The notes: generated by a model not told the origin, from the sequence alone. DNA of 64,000 nucleotides from Larimichthys crocea (GCF_000972845.2 NC_040033.1:920344-984343), one strand, 5' to 3'. Positions 12,861-25,879 are shown, counted from the first letter of the stretch. Made by a program: numbers and translations.

Positions 12861-15800
12861 TTTTTTAAATTGATTTTAAAATTTGAGTTCATTTCTCAGC
12901 TGAAACTTATTCTTTAAGTGTCATGTATGCTTAATTACCTAACAAGTAACTAATTACCTCGAGATTAGTTTTCCCAGTCATGGATGAAAAATCCCCCTCC
13001 ATCTTTAAAAAAAGCTTTATCCGCCACCACAAGATTTATCTTCCACACAAATTGCATGCCTATAGATGTAATAAGTACATGCTGTGAACAATAGACTGGC
13101 ACTGCAGCTGAGGAAATTATGCTGAGTTCATGTCATTAGTCTGGCATGGAGATGCTATAGTGCAGGGTACAGTATCTATTGGGGGTCAAATTTAGTGTCT
13201 TCAGAGCAAATAGGATCCTTAATTACACGTAGTGAAATTGGTTAATGGTGTAAAAGGAAGCAAATGATTTCCTGCCCCAGAGCTGTTTATTGACTTTAAC
13301 ATCACGGTGCTCTGGGTCAAGAAAAGCACATTTATATATTAGTATAGTATTATACTTTTTACGAGTATACATTATCTAAACTCCACCCCGTCTGGTTTAT
13401 AATGCAAGTTTTCTGTTTAAATATGGATAGCATTGAGGTTATCTTTTTTTTTAAACTTCACCCAGTCCGGATTACACTAATGCAATGTCTACAATCTGAA
13501 TTATTGAGCCCACTATACAAATGAGCTTTTAGGCACCTCCAAGTCTCCCTAAGGAATCCCTTAACAAACACACAACGGCGCTTTAATTCATTTTACCATT
13601 TGGTGCGGCGTCCTTCTGTAACGACACAGTTATCCACCCAGAGCAGGGCTGTCTTTTTCCAGAACTACCTTTTTTAAAAACTTCCAGTTTTCACTTGTTT
13701 ACACAGCCCTCCAGGGCAGATACTACTATATCTGTTACCCGAGGAAAGAAATTTTGACACTTTAGGGGCCTGGGAGTCATCAGAAAGTTGTGGTATTGTG
13801 GGGTTATGTTTCCCTTGGCAACCACACTCAGAGAGCTGAATGTAAAAAAATAAATAAAAAATGATGGATGAAATGGTGCAGGGTAATAGATTCTGGGAGT
13901 TTGGACTGACTGCTGCTGCAAATGTATTAAATTAAACAATTTGTGCACATTCAAAAATGCAAATGCCTCAACTCGGAAAAAATACGCAGAGAAATGGCGA
14001 GTGAATGTCAGTTTTAGGAACTTCCATACCTTTATATGACCTTTGCTGTGGGCCAGGCCTCGGGCTACTCACAAATATTGGAAGAATTTCTATGCTTGTC
14101 TCCTTGTTTCAATCAAATTGTGAGAGAGTCCCAGTCATTGTGTGAGGTGAGGGGAAATAATGAGCAAGGAAATGAGGACAAAGAAGGAAGCAGAGGATCG
14201 TCCTGGAGAGAAGAGTCGTGATGTCAGGAGGTACGAGTAGAGGGTCTAAAATATTCATTATCTTCCCCTCCTCTCCCCTTCGTCTATCTTAAAAATCCTC
14301 GTCAGCGTTTCCGAAGCAACCAACACTGAACAAGAGCATGACAGGACAGAAGAGTCAGGCCTAACTAATCAGCGTGTACAAAAACTCCATGTCCAAGTGA
14401 TACAATTTCTGCAAGTTCGTGCTGATGTAAGTGTCCAAGTACTTTTTGTATCCTGTCATTATTACACAGAGAACCGGAGAGTTATGTTGCAAAATGAGAC
14501 GTTCGCCATTCGTGGCAGCTATTGAACTCACCAGACATGACCCCCCGTTCTTAAAAACTGCTTGATGGCACAAAATGAGAGAAAAATTGAACCTTTTTGG
14601 AGGTAAGCAGGCTACTTTAGCTCCCCACTGTGAAAATGACACCACTTTGATGCTTATTTTATTTTTGTCTCTTAGATACGTGATGAATGCGAGATCTTTG
14701 TTCCCCCATGGATTTAGGGGATCCTTCCATTTAATGCTGTATCATGAAGATCTCATGGGACATGTTTTGAAGTAGGTTTCGGAACAAGGACCATGCTTAC
14801 CGCCCTCTTTTTTCAGCTCATTGTTTTGGTTTCACGTCCCATACTCTCATTGTTCTGTTTTTAGTGAAAGTCCTCTAAAAAAACCTCCACTGCTTCCTTC
14901 TCAGCCAGCACCAAATGTCAGACAGACAAAGTCTGTGTGAACAGAGTAGAGCCCTTAGAGCCAGACATCTCCCTCAGGAGTAGGTGGAGACCACTCCAGA
15001 GCTAAAAGGAGAGTGAATGTTAGACTTGCACGACCCCACGTGAATGATAATTTTGCTCCCGGATGTGTAAATGTGGGAGCTTGCTAACATGTGTGCCATA
15101 GCAAAAGGTGATAATATGTGAGCGTGTTCACGGCTTGTTTTCGCTCCTCGACATGTAGCCAAAAACTCATTTGCAATCGAAGAACACGTGTGCTACATTC
15201 TGGCAAACTATGATGTGCTAACCTATCAGAATGTGACTGCTATGAGTGCACATGACCCAGATTAATACAATATGCGAGTGCTATGCAGCCTGTACACAAT
15301 ACTAATTTGCAGTATGTTTGTAGTGTTAATGATGCAAGATGTGCCCTGGAAGACGTCAATCAAAACACTGACAGCAGGGAACATCAGCACACTTGAAAAC
15401 TCGATATGCATACCGAGCATACGCTCTCGTAAGTGTACTTACTCAAACACTCTGGTCTCAACACTTTATACAGAATGAATTAGTATGTATGATTTAATTT
15501 GGGGCACATCATCAAAGTTATCTGAATCCCCCAAAGCGGTGTTATTACAAAAAAGTGTCACACACAAACAAATGAGCGTATCCATGCATGGAGAGTCCTG
15601 CAGAGGAATGCCAACAGTTTTATAAATTGGAACGCTGACCATGAGGAGATCTTTGGGAATCTACCGGACGCCAATGTCCGCAAATACAGAGGGCTGATTT
15701 TGCTAGAGCCAATCACATTCATTGTTCTGTTTGGATTGTATTAATTACATACACCTGACCTGCTAAATATAATAATTACATAATATGCTAATTGTGTTTT

Positions 15801-16094
15801 AGAAGTGTCATTCTGCGTTGCCATGCCTCTCTTCAGCTCATATCAGAGAAGCACATGTATTCCCATATTTTCAGCGAGCGCTCCAGAGATTGCGACAACA
15901 CGGAATGAATGACACGAAACATACTCTAAGCTCATCTGACTGGAGGTGTCGTTCTTGTGCATGTGGCTGGCTCAGCATCATCCTCTGCGTGGTGAATCAT
16001 GAACACCTTTTTGCCTCCCACCATCACAATCTTAACTGCAAGCTGCCCTGTATATCCATTCTTGGAGGAAGAAGACACGTACAATTCTTTCACA

Positions 16095-16413
16095 TATCCA
16101 CTCATATGGATTTCAGGACTTTATTGAGCAATAAAAAATATACACCAAGGAAAATATTTTCCTTTTTCCCCATATTGTTGTTCTTCCATCCCATAATCTG
16201 ATTTTAATATCTTCCAGATGAACGACCCATGATCCAAAGCGACAAAATGAAAAAGGGGAAAGGGAAAAAAAAAAAATAGGGCAGTCTTTTTAGCTCAACA
16301 GTAGAAGTTGAAAACCACCACGACAGTTTGAAAGCATCTGTTTATATTGTTCACTGAAAACTTGAAAAACGGATTTCAAACAGATTTGGTTTGAACAGTG
16401 GTGAAATCACAGA
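16095..16413 (-). other. cdh7: probable cdh7 3' UTR
   Basis: This is the sequence between the stop codon and the first good polyadenylation signal on the minus strand. It contains no open frame of note and an A/T-rich tract near 16266-16277. The end is inferred from the signal at 16120-16125, with cleavage expected 10-30 nt further on. Longer UTRs using later signals are quite possible. Confidence 0.4.
16120..16125 (-). terminator. candidate polyadenylation signal AATAAA
   Basis: The minus strand reads CTCAATAAAGTCC here, about 290 nt past the stop codon. A GT/T-rich stretch (GTACGTGTCTTCTTCC) follows about 40 nt later, as expected for a downstream element. A weaker ATTAAA lies at 16203-16208. 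RNA 3'-end data would decide between them. Confidence 0.4.
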
Positions 16414-16919
16414 CTAGGTCGTCACATCTGAATCTGCCTCTCCGTAGAGTTCTGCCAGTTTCTGGAACTCGGGCCCCCAGTCGTCCAGGTAGTTATAATC
16501 CTGCTCTGATTGCGTACCGGGAGAGTCTAAAGGACTGATGGATCCTGTGGGTGAGCCCTGGCCCTCGTAGGCGTAGGTCTGGAGGGAGTCGTAGGGCGGC
16601 ACGCTGGTGTCCATGTCGGCCTCCACCAGTCTCTGCTTGATGAACTCGTGCACGTCCACCTCGTCCAGCTCCACCGACGGGCTCCGGCAGCTGCGGGACG
16701 CGCCACAGCGCTGCCTCACGTCCGGTCGTACGTCCCGCCGGAACTTAAGCTCTTCGGCGGCGGCTGGATTGCGAAGCGCGATGATGTCGAAGGCCTCGGT
16801 GTCCTCCTCGCCTCCGCCCTCGTCATCGTAGGTGACCACATTCTCTCGGATGTCCTCCTCGGAGATGATAAGAGGCTCTTTCTTGCTCCGCCTCAAAGTG
16901 ATGAAGAGAACCACAATGG
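16414..16919 (-). CDS. cdh7: cdh7 last coding exon: end of membrane helix and complete cytoplasmic tail
   Basis: 506 coding nt after acceptor CTCTGTGTTGCAG, ending in TAG at 16414-16416. It encodes joined residues 551-718. AIVVLFITLRR finishes the helix. SKKEPLIISEEDIRENVV and YDDEGGGEEDTEAFD form the p120-catenin-binding juxtamembrane region. DVHEFIKQRL, PPYDSLQTYAYEGQGS, SPLDS and DYNYLDDWGPEF form the beta-catenin-binding region, and the end is ELYGEADSDVTT. Compared with my memory of mammalian CDH7, the linker between RRDVRPDV and VDVHEF is divergent and a few residues longer, with two Cys. The exon is more CpG-rich than its surroundings. An ORF start upstream at 16947 is intronic. Confidence 0.95.
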
Positions 16920-19129
16920 CTGCAACACAGAGCAAGAAACAAATCAATTTTCACATAAAAACAAAACAAAGAAAAGCTAAAAAGATAAAATAAAACCTAA
17001 ATAATAATTAAAAAAAGACTTCATAAAATAAAACGACATATTTAATAGCTGTAGACACAAATCAGACAGAAAGAAAATTGCCTTTCTCAACAATTAAATT
17101 GACAAACCACTTAGCAGAACATCGTATAATGGAACATCTGATTGTGGTTACAATGCTCAGCCATGTTTTTTATGCAAACACCAATCCCAGTGCGTGCCTG
17201 TGTTTGTTAATTCATAGCTCATGACAGACAAACATGTTGTGGTTCGTAAACAGCCAACCAAATGAACTCAAGCAAATTTTATGCGCATATTCATTCATCG
17301 GGACACTAAAACTGGCCAAGCGGCAACGAGCTGTAAATCAATAATTTGCAATAGCCGACATTAGCAGTGGCTGTGTGATGATACTTTGAAAGCAAGCTGT
17401 TGAGATAATGACAATACACACATTATCATCATCTGTGGAGCGAACTGAGCCCGACACCCAGCCAGAATGCAATGCGTGCAAGGTAAACATGTGTAAGCAT
17501 ATGGAGACAAGTCTCGTGATCATCCTATAGGCTCGGGAATGCTGGTAATGTAGAAACGAGCCTGTTTTGCCACGTTAAAGAAAATGCAGCTTAAAGTTGA
17601 TAAACGGCTCTGCAGACCGAGCTTACAGTGTGATGTATCTGTTCCAACTGTTAATGAAGTCATGAAGCCAAGTAATATTTGATGCTACAGCTTGGAACAT
17701 GTTCCAACACCTAATGAGAGTTCTACTTCTTTGGGTTAATGATGACCTCCCTGCAAGATGTTAACACTAATATCTATTTAATAAAATGGCGTCAGGCAAG
17801 GAAAGTACATTTTTACAGCAGTGCAATATCTAAAAGGAGTTCATTATGCTACATTATCAGAGATGAACAAGAGCTGGATCAGTGTTCCCGCAGAGGCATC
17901 TTTGCCTCACAATTAAATTGCATTGAATGTTAGTAGGAGGGAAAAACACAAAAGATTCAGAGGAACAAGATTCAGCTCTTCCTTAAAGTAGACCTTAATG
18001 TTTCCAGCATCTCGGCATTCCACAATCTGTTCTGAGCTATTTATCGCAACACTACGGCGTTAGATCAGCCTCTCGGGATTAGAGGAAGGAAGGTGGTGGT
18101 GGATTAAGAGGAGGTACAGGTTTCAGCTTTCATAACGTCCTGAAAGCAACGATGCATTTGGCTAATCTACTGTATTTACTCAAGCAAATACGTTTGTGTA
18201 CATGCTGTGGTGATTATAGCGTGCCGTAGACAGACTGTAAAGCAATTTTCAAAGAGATTTCAGGCTCAGTAGGCTCAGATTAAAGCTACGTTGACACCAA
18301 GCTTGAGTTGTTTAGTCTGACACCGTAGTCTTTCCTTCTTCGGTTCGCTCGGGCAGGTGAGAATAATCACATTCAAACAGTGCTACTACTGAATAAGTGG
18401 GCCGAGACACAAAGGAAATGCCAGACCTCTCTCAGGTTCTGTCATAAGTGAGAACCTGAACCAACCACTGTACATGAAATGTGTAATTAGATGTCGTCCC
18501 CTAGTGCTGCAAAAACAGTTTGAATGAAGCCACTGCAGTGACACAGCGGGGTTGCAGACGAAAAAGGAAAAATGTAGAATCGTTTGCAAAGAAAAGTTGA
18601 ACTTGGCTAAACTTCTGCCACAATACAACGCAACCCTGTGATTGTCACAGTGATGAAACGACTGCCACTGTGATAGATTTTGTGCCATAGTGTTATAAAC
18701 TGCTGTGCTGATTGGCCAACTTTTGAACAGGCCCAACATGACTAATGAGTGCGGTTGGGTGTGTCGGACCTGGAGCAACCACACTCAACGTCCAATGTCA
18801 CAGTGCACTGGAGTACGCCTGTACATCACTGCAGCAAGGTGAACTAAGGTTAGTAAAGACAGGATTTTCCATTGATGATGGCGTTGGAACAACACAACAG
18901 GTGGATGTGTGTAATGGCATTGCCCACCATGTGCAACCGATAATCCAACCCCATGAACGGACTGAGAGAGAGCAGAGGTTCTGGCATCTACAGTAACAGC
19001 CCGTAGTTACTTGGAGCATAAATTAATAAAGTTATTATAAAATAATTAACACAGTCTGGATTCATACTCCTACAACTATTTCTTTATCTATTAACTGCAG
19101 GGCATGGTGGGATAATGGATCACAGTCTA

Positions 19130-19340
19130 CTAACAGAAGTACTTGTTCCTGATTGTTATGATTTCACCTGCTGCTCATCAACCCGTGATGTAGAAAAGAC
19201 CCGTTAGAAACGTTTGAGACTCACTATTGTGGTGATTATTTGTTACTCTTGTTTGTGAATTGAACACGGCCAATCCAGTGCTTCAGGAACTCGTGTCTCG
19301 TCCTAGCACCTGCTCCTGAAGTCAGCCCTGCACCTCACCA
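19130..19340 (+). mobile_element. weak LTR-like patch
   Basis: CTGATTGTTATGATTTCACC and TGCTGCTCATCA resemble the start of dispersed LTR-like repeats in fish, and a CT/CCA-rich end follows. The similarity is short and the call is tentative. Confidence 0.28.
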
Positions 19341-19354
19341 CCACCACCACCACC
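19336..19354. repeat. short (CAC)n microsatellite
   Basis: About six CAC/CCA units next to CTCACCTCACC repeats. Confidence 0.85.
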
Positions 19355-21083
19355 ATCAATCTGTAGCATTCTGGATCTCCTCACCTCACCTCACCTTTGG
19401 TTCTGTACACTATAACAGATTGAGTTGCAGTTGTGGAAGTAAATGTAGAAAACAGCAAAGTAAACTTTTCCATTACGGAGTCAAGAAATGTGCTTGACTG
19501 TGCAAAGACGACACCTTTTCGACAAATGTAATCACGGTATGCACAGATTCTTCTATGTACAACATATTTTTCATTGTTCAGCGCGGCTCATTGCCTGTGT
19601 TTTTAATGAAATGTCCCCCCCAACCTCCATGTGATTAATCTATGGAAAAAACAAAACAAATTCACTTCACTCCACCTGGCTGCAGCAGCACCCCCAAGTG
19701 AGGTTACAGAGGGTGCAAAATACAATTTGTTTGGGACAGTGCTTATCGCTCAACGTGTTTTAAAGCAACCAATTACACGTTGTGAAGATTTGAGAGTAAG
19801 GGGGGTGAGCTGGGTCAATCACACTGAGCAGAACTAGAAGAAATAAAGAACTTTTTCATTTATTTCCCCACACATCTTCTCGAGCTGCTATATTTTCATC
19901 CACTTTCAGCGCCCACATATACAATTTAAAGCCTTTTTGTGGTTTAGGGGTAAACACAGGAAATGCACAACTGTTACCCAGACACGCCGTTAATGCACTT
20001 TTTATTATTTACCAGCATTTCATACACCTGACTGCACTTTCCACAGTTCATGAACTCTTTATATTTGTAATATATTCCCATTTTACTGTACTGTTCACAT
20101 CATATTGTAATACACTCTCTACATTAACGCTCCCTTAATGGTCTATTCAGGTCATTTCATGTGCCTAGCAAAGGCCAGCAGAGGTCTAACTGTTGCTCAG
20201 CACACTCTTTATGGCATTGAGGAACTTCTCCGGTCTAAATATCTGTTTGCAAGAGTAGAAGCAATTGCAAAGGTCTCATTTATGTTGCATTTAACTGGTT
20301 GTGGAAGATTAAACCAAATAAGAGGCCATTTGATACAGTTTCTTACAGCAAGAGAGGAATTCATACAACATAATTAAAAAGTCATAATTCCGATATCTGA
20401 AGTCAATTCTTGTTTTGTTGCCATCTTTTTTGAAATTAGTATATTACAGTGCAATGCATAAGCCGCATCATTCATCACAGTATTTTTAAATTAAAATAAA
20501 TGTGTTGTATATTTGAGAAATAACCTTGGTAAAATAATCTTGGCCTGATCATGTTGATGTTGGCAGTTTGCCTTTTAGCTTTTTAACTTGTTGCTTTGGC
20601 ACTGGAGTGAAAAGGAGTCAGTGATTATAATATAGTGCAAAATAAGATCCTCAGATTTAACAGAAATATTCTATTTTACAAAAAAAAAAAAACATTAGCA
20701 AAAGTTCATTCTAGGTTATGGTTGTGTTTTTAATCCAGTACCTCGTTTTACTCAATTAGTACTGTAATACTGAACAATTTCATTTGAAATCAAATCAGTG
20801 CAATCCAAAAAATGATCCCCTTATGAATATTTTACGTTATTTTAGTCACATGGAGATGCCATTATCAACTGAGCAAGCCCGGAGATTGTTTGTATCCTTT
20901 CCGCAGGCTTAATTAGGATGGCATATTAGAGGGCACAGAGATAAAACATGGACATTAATCGGACAGTTGGAAAACAATCAGACACGAACAAAGATGAGCC
21001 AGAATTAAAACAACCAAACACATTTTTCAGTCCTTGGACTTTTCCTTATATCTCTTACATTGTGTTCATGCAAGACATATTTT

Positions 21084-21165
21084 CATTTTGCCCAATAACG
21101 CCATTTAAAGCCAAACTATCTCGTCATTTTGCCCAATAACGCCATTTAAAGCCAAACTATCTCGT
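21084..21165. repeat. perfect 2 x 41-bp tandem duplication
   Basis: The unit beginning CATTTTGCCCAATAACGCC occurs at 21084-21124 and 21125-21165, identical. It lies about 70 bp from a MITE copy in the last intron. Confidence 0.95.
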
Positions 21166-21235
21166 GATTTTATGGCTGCAAGGAGATTTGAACAGTGTCT
21201 CGGTAAATGCTGACACATGCTGTAGCTTCCATTAA

Positions 21236-21640
21236 AAGGTTACTTCAGATTTTTTGAGGCCTTTATCTGTAGCGAGTGTACCAACAGTAAGTAAAACCAG
21301 TAGTTGGCAAGCCTCCAGTTTAGAGAAGCAGATACGAGGACCAGCGTGGAAGCTAAGCACCGCTGTGGACGAGGGCAGCAACAAAACGTATTTTAGCCAC
21401 TCAAAAAAAAAAAGGGGAAAAAAATCAATATCAGTTTAGGTGTACACTAAATTTAGAGTATTTTCCCTGCTTTGCCTTGGCGTCAGACAGCCCTTTCCGA
21501 TGAGAAACTAAAGTCTTTATATCGATCTATGCTCTCTTCAAAGCATGTACTGGAGAAGCACTGCGATGCGCTGCACCCGTGGGGACGGGGGCCGCAACAA
21601 AACGTGTTTTAATCTAAAAGATTGTCTAAAAATTAGGAAA
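21236..21640 (+). mobile_element. second copy of the same MITE family
   Basis: It shares with 59284-59682, in order and on the same strand: AGTTCAGATTTTTTG-like start, CAGTTTAGAGAAGCAG, GGACGAGGGCAGCAACAAAA, TTTTAGCCAC, AAAATCAATATCAG and CTTGGCGTCAGACAGCC. A second partial unit follows (ACTGGAGAAGCAC, GGGGGCCGCAACAAAACG), suggesting a nested or rearranged copy. The boundaries are approximate. Confidence 0.6.
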
Positions 21641-22834
21641 AAAAAGGCCCAACTTTATCAGCAGACTCCTTTGACAAAACCAGTAATTACCTCGCCGCAC
21701 ATGCAATCGCTGTTAATGACTTTTTTAAATTAATAAATGCACGCAGGATGCTATGTGATCAGAAAGGGATCGGATTGAGCCAGATCACATTTGGATGTGT
21801 CACCAGTGTGCGAAAGAAGCAAGTGCTAACAAAAGGCAAGGCATTGCTCTCCATGATCTGGGATGCATTTGCATACTGAGATCCAATCAAGAGAGCAGAA
21901 TCATCAAGATTAACCTCTTCATAATAGCAGGCATAAAATGCAAAGGACTATAGATTGCATAATACAGGTAATGATAGAGATCACATGCTAATGCCAGGTG
22001 TTAAATATTGAGGTTTGATAGATTCAAAGTGCAGAGAGCATATGGAGAGAGGTTTGCATGATATGCAAGAAAAAGATACTTAGTATGTGTGTTGGACACC
22101 CACATTTAGCTTTTTCTTCATTGTACCAGACATGGTGAGTTATGAAAAAAAAGGTGCAAGTCAAGTGACTGACCTAACGGAGTGGAATCTGATTTATTTT
22201 GACTGCGACCCACTGACAAAATCTCAAATCTCTCGGGGTAACGGGTTACCAAATCTCTGTTCGGTAGCTGAGCTGTGTGAGACACTTCACTTGCTCGACT
22301 TGTAACTGGAAAGTGTGAAACTGAAAATGCAACACGGGTCAAAAAAGAGAGAGAGAAGGTGTGATGAAGTCCTGTTTCTTATTCTATTCCCTCCATCCTC
22401 ACTGCTATCTTCCTTGGACTGATGATTAGTGATTCAGCGCGTGTCTCTCACTCAAGCGTTCGCTCCAAACAGTGGTTATGGCCTTTTGTTCGCCTCAGCC
22501 AGAGGGTTTGGCGTAGAGGGGGAAGACGGCTCGTATGAATATGCATAACCTTCACGGGCTAATATCCACAGACAATCACGGTGAGGAGGGCAGAGCAGTA
22601 ACGGGCGAAGCCGTGTGACTCGACTGTTTTTGTCTGATCGCTTCCTGCTGCGGAAGAAGAAACTGGTCGGCGGCGTCTCTCGTCTCAGATTTGTTGACTT
22701 TGACAAATTTAATGAGTTCGGTTTGATCTTTGACTCGAGCAGACCACGTCGAACATGCTCCAATTCATTTCTTTAATCTGACCTGTAAAGCTGACAGTCC
22801 AAATTCAAAGTGACAAGATTGTATTTCTAAGTTC

Positions 22835-22850
22835 GTGTGTGTGTGTGTGT
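22835..22850. repeat. (GT)8 microsatellite
   Basis: Eight GT units, followed by CTCTATATATA. Confidence 0.9.
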
Positions 22851-22951
22851 CTCTATATATAAAATCATTTGCTGTCACTGCAAACACTGGTTGCTATAGT
22901 AACATAGTATACTCACTGATTGAAGACATTTACTGCTGCAATGTGCTGGTA

Positions 22952-22970
22952 ACACACACACACACACACA
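22952..22970. repeat. (AC)n microsatellite
   Basis: About nine AC units, 100 bp from the GT run and on the complementary repeat type, so the two could pair as a hairpin. Confidence 0.9.
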
Positions 22971-23289
22971 GCCGTGTTTATTTATTTTGACCTTATTTCT
23001 AATAGTTTTTTTTGACAGGTCCGTGACGAGGCGCCACATTCCCCCATGCATCTTTTTGCTTAGTCACAGCATGTGACGTAAAACACGTGCCGAGGTGCAG
23101 AGACACGATGGGGAAGAAGATTCGATTGCATAGTAAGAGAGCAGATTTGAATCGGGCTTTCAAATCATCGACAAATGTGATTCAGGTCGAATCAGATTTC
23201 CTGATTCGGGCTTCCGGTCTGAACATGACCGTGGGTTATTCTCAGAATCCTTTCAGTTGTACACACCTCCTCTCTGAATCACACTGACC

Positions 23290-23480
23290 CTGCAATCTCT
23301 ATTCGCCTCTTCTTTGTCCTCACCCTCTCCTCTCCAGTCACCTCTCCTCCAGCCTCCTCTCTCTCTCTCTCTGTAGTCTCCTTCTCTTCTGTCCTTCACA
23401 TTCTTTCCTTTTTCTTCCACCCCTGCCCTCTCCAACTCTTTCTACCCTCATTCTGAATTCTACCTGTGTCCTCACATGTC
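23290..23480. repeat. CT-rich low-complexity tract
   Basis: About 190 bp dominated by CTC and TCC words, including (CT)8 near 23357-23372. It lies just beyond the donor of the membrane-helix exon (23644) and is a polypurine run on the transcribed strand. Confidence 0.75.
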
Positions 23481-23643
23481 TATTCATCCCTCTCTCCTCC
23501 TCCTGCCCTTGTCAAACCCTTTCAAACCCTTCCACCCTTCCTTGCTCTTCTATGGTTCATCTCCTCTATCCGTGCCCTCAGGATATTTGCCCCCGGGCTG
23601 GCAACCCCCCGCTGCAGTCCCCACGGCGGCTGTGCCAACTTAC

Positions 23644-23895
23644 CCAGCAGGATGACGATGCACAGCAGGATGGCAATCAGTGCCCCCGTGCTGAGACCCG
23701 CGGAGGACAGGAACGCCTCGCCTTGGCACATCCGGATCCTGCCGTGGCGCTGGCACGGGCACACCCGCAGGGTCAAGGTGCTGGTGCCGCTCAGCGACGG
23801 CTCCCCGCCGTCCCACACGACGATGGGCAGCTCGTACAGCTCCTGGGTCAGGTGGTTGAAACGCCGTCGCCTGGCAATGATGCTGGCCGTGCTGT
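23644..23895 (-). CDS. cdh7: cdh7 coding exon: EC5 end and first half of the membrane helix
   Basis: A 252-bp exon, phase 1 to phase 1, with acceptor CTCCATCGTAG and donor GTAAGT. It encodes joined residues 467-550, DSTASIIARRRRF to CIVILL. It holds the membrane-proximal Cys pattern CPCQRHGRIRMC, the CDH7-like EAFLSSAGLSTG and the start of the helix GALIAILLCIVILL. The split Gly/Ala codon joins G to CC of the last exon, giving ILLAIVVLF. Long open frames on the opposite strand here (about 23466-23935) are shadows of this GC-rich exon. Confidence 0.94.
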
Positions 23896-25849
23896 CTACG
23901 ATGGAGAAAAACAAGAGGAAAAACTAATTAAGTAAAATAATAAGCGGCATTTATGGATTCCTCTTTGTTCTCCATTGTATTGGTTGGACCTAGAATTACC
24001 TCTTCACACAGACGCACGTTTAGATTAAGAATCATCAGCTCAACAACAAAAATATTGTGACTTGGATTTTATGCTTTTGAAGTATCTTAAGCTGGTGCCT
24101 TCCTTACTGCTGCTTCCCTGTGTTCCAAGGCTAATTAATTTCAAAGGTGTTCATTTACTGTTTTAATGCGCTGTAAAAAAAAAAAGCAGTTCATCTTGGC
24201 CTCTGCAGAGACACCGTTAATGGAACGTGTCGTGTGGATAAACAGAAGTGAATGAACTGAATGTGCCGAGAAGAAAAGGCAAACAGCAGAGAACTCAAGA
24301 GGAAGTCTGAGCAAAGAAAAACACACACACAGATGCATCGCTTTATACACATGAAAAAATAAAGAGAGGCTGCACTGGAAAAGAGCTTGTTGCTTTACTT
24401 GTGATGGCGGACCTGCATAAATGATCTGAGACGTGACGTGACGTTGATGAAACCGACTGGCACGAACTCCGTTCCGTGCAAATATTCTTGATGGAAAATG
24501 TTCAGAGTTCTTCAAAATAAATGTATGAATTATGTGTTGGGCAGAACACGCACAGGCGACGTGCCAACGTCCTCTATATCGCTGTAGCCAACTGAAGCAT
24601 CCTTATTTACGTGAGCCAAGTTTATTTTTAAGTCAGTGGATCGGGCAGCCAAAGGGAGCTCACATGTACATGTACATACACATATACAGGCAGAAAATAC
24701 AGACCGCAACTGGAGCAACATCACTGATGGAGCTGCTGTTAACCATCTGCTGGTGCTTTATGGTCCACCAATTCCAAACCTCACCACAGCACAGAATCTG
24801 TGTGAGCAGAGTGCTCGAAACTTTCTTCAAAGATGAACCAATGAATACGGCAAAAAGGAGAAACAGATGAAGTATTGATCACGGATTGATCGAGGAGAGC
24901 GTTTGAAATAAAGGCATTTCAAATGAAGGAAATGTGACGCTACACTTTAAATGATTCATTTTCGTGTTTTGATTTTTGTGTAATCAGCATAGTGCAGTGA
25001 TATAATACCCATTCAGTCATTTTACAGTAGTTTTCTATCCAAACCTACCTGCACTCTTCTATCTCCACTTAAAAAGCTGCTCGTTTCCTTTTTTTAAAAC
25101 AGAATAGGCATTTGACTTTTTTTTTTTTTCTCTCTCAGGGATTTTAAACGCTTCCTTTCAACAGCCGTGCATCCTAAGAGGCTTACACCAACACGACCAC
25201 TTCACATGCCGGGGCTGGTCTGGGGGATTTACCGTTAAGAATCTAAACACGCGATGCTCGCTGGTGGGTGAGAGGGGATACCTCAGCAGGAGATCACCAG
25301 TTTATCTGTGATATGAAAAGGCATCCAAATGGCTACAGTTCTATGGAGAGCACTAACAAAGCAAACGCTGCATATCTGTGTAATTTAAGGCAGAATTCCT
25401 CCTTAAGAAGCTGCATTATAAGATAAGGAGTCACATGATCAGCCATCCCTGTACATTCAAAGCATGTGGCTGGATGAATCACATACCTGGAAGTCTAACT
25501 TGGGCCTCACATGACTGACTAACTAGAAAGTTGCAGATGACACATTGCTGATTTATATATATCTATATAGTCACACAATATTTTAAGTTGCGAAAATGCT
25601 GAATCGTGCACAGGGCAACCTTTTCCTTTCCACCCAGCAAGAGGAGAAAAAAAAACACCTCCACCGCGCTGTACTATCGTGCTGCTGCTCTGAGACCTCG
25701 CCTCCCACTCCAATCTCTGCTCCATCTATGAATAATTATAATGATCGACAGTCGGAATGACAACACGTACTTCAAGCTTTATTAAGTCAGACTCGCGGTA
25801 TCACCGTATCAGCAAGCAGATGGGTGCAGGGGGGGGAGATGCAAATAAC

Positions 25850-25879
25850 GAGAGAGAGAGAGACAGAGAGAGAGAGAGA
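25850..25879. repeat. (GA)n microsatellite with one interruption
   Basis: GA repeats broken by GACA, inside a longer purine-rich stretch (25825-25970). The long open frames here on both strands come from the low complexity. Confidence 0.93.

Larger units (their letters stand above)
1..16094. other. non-coding DNA downstream of cdh7
   Basis: No open frame in this 16 kb resembles a known protein, and no spliced gene could be assembled. It carries an L2-like remnant (1010-1135), a GTA microsatellite (4164-4202), a tRNA-derived SINE (6600-6768), a hAT-like right end (6900-7280), an LTR-like patch (8895-9310), a second tRNA-like block (10707-10762) and a 41-bp tandem duplication (12779-12860). 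The long stretches in between look like ordinary AT-rich intergenic sequence. In other vertebrates CDH7 also sits beside gene-poor DNA, as far as I recall. Confidence 0.6.
16920..23643 (-). other. cdh7 last intron, 6.7 kb
   Basis: The intron that splits the membrane helix. It has a 41-bp tandem duplication (21084-21165), a MITE-family copy (21236-21640), an LTR-like patch (about 19130-19340), GT and AC microsatellites near 22.8-23.0 kb and a CT-rich tract (23290-23480). No further exon is seen. Confidence 0.7.

Noticed and set aside
1..16094. A second cadherin or other gene downstream of cdh7
   Set aside because: No calcium-linker motifs (DxNDN, LDRE) or other familiar domains occur on either strand.
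16607..16980. Plus-strand frames, one Ser-rich
   Set aside because: Antisense shadows of the conserved cdh7 tail exon.
23466..23935. Two long plus-strand open frames (153 and 127 codons)
   Set aside because: They run antisense to the cdh7 EC5/membrane exon and its GC-rich flank; they have no known protein pattern and no splice context.
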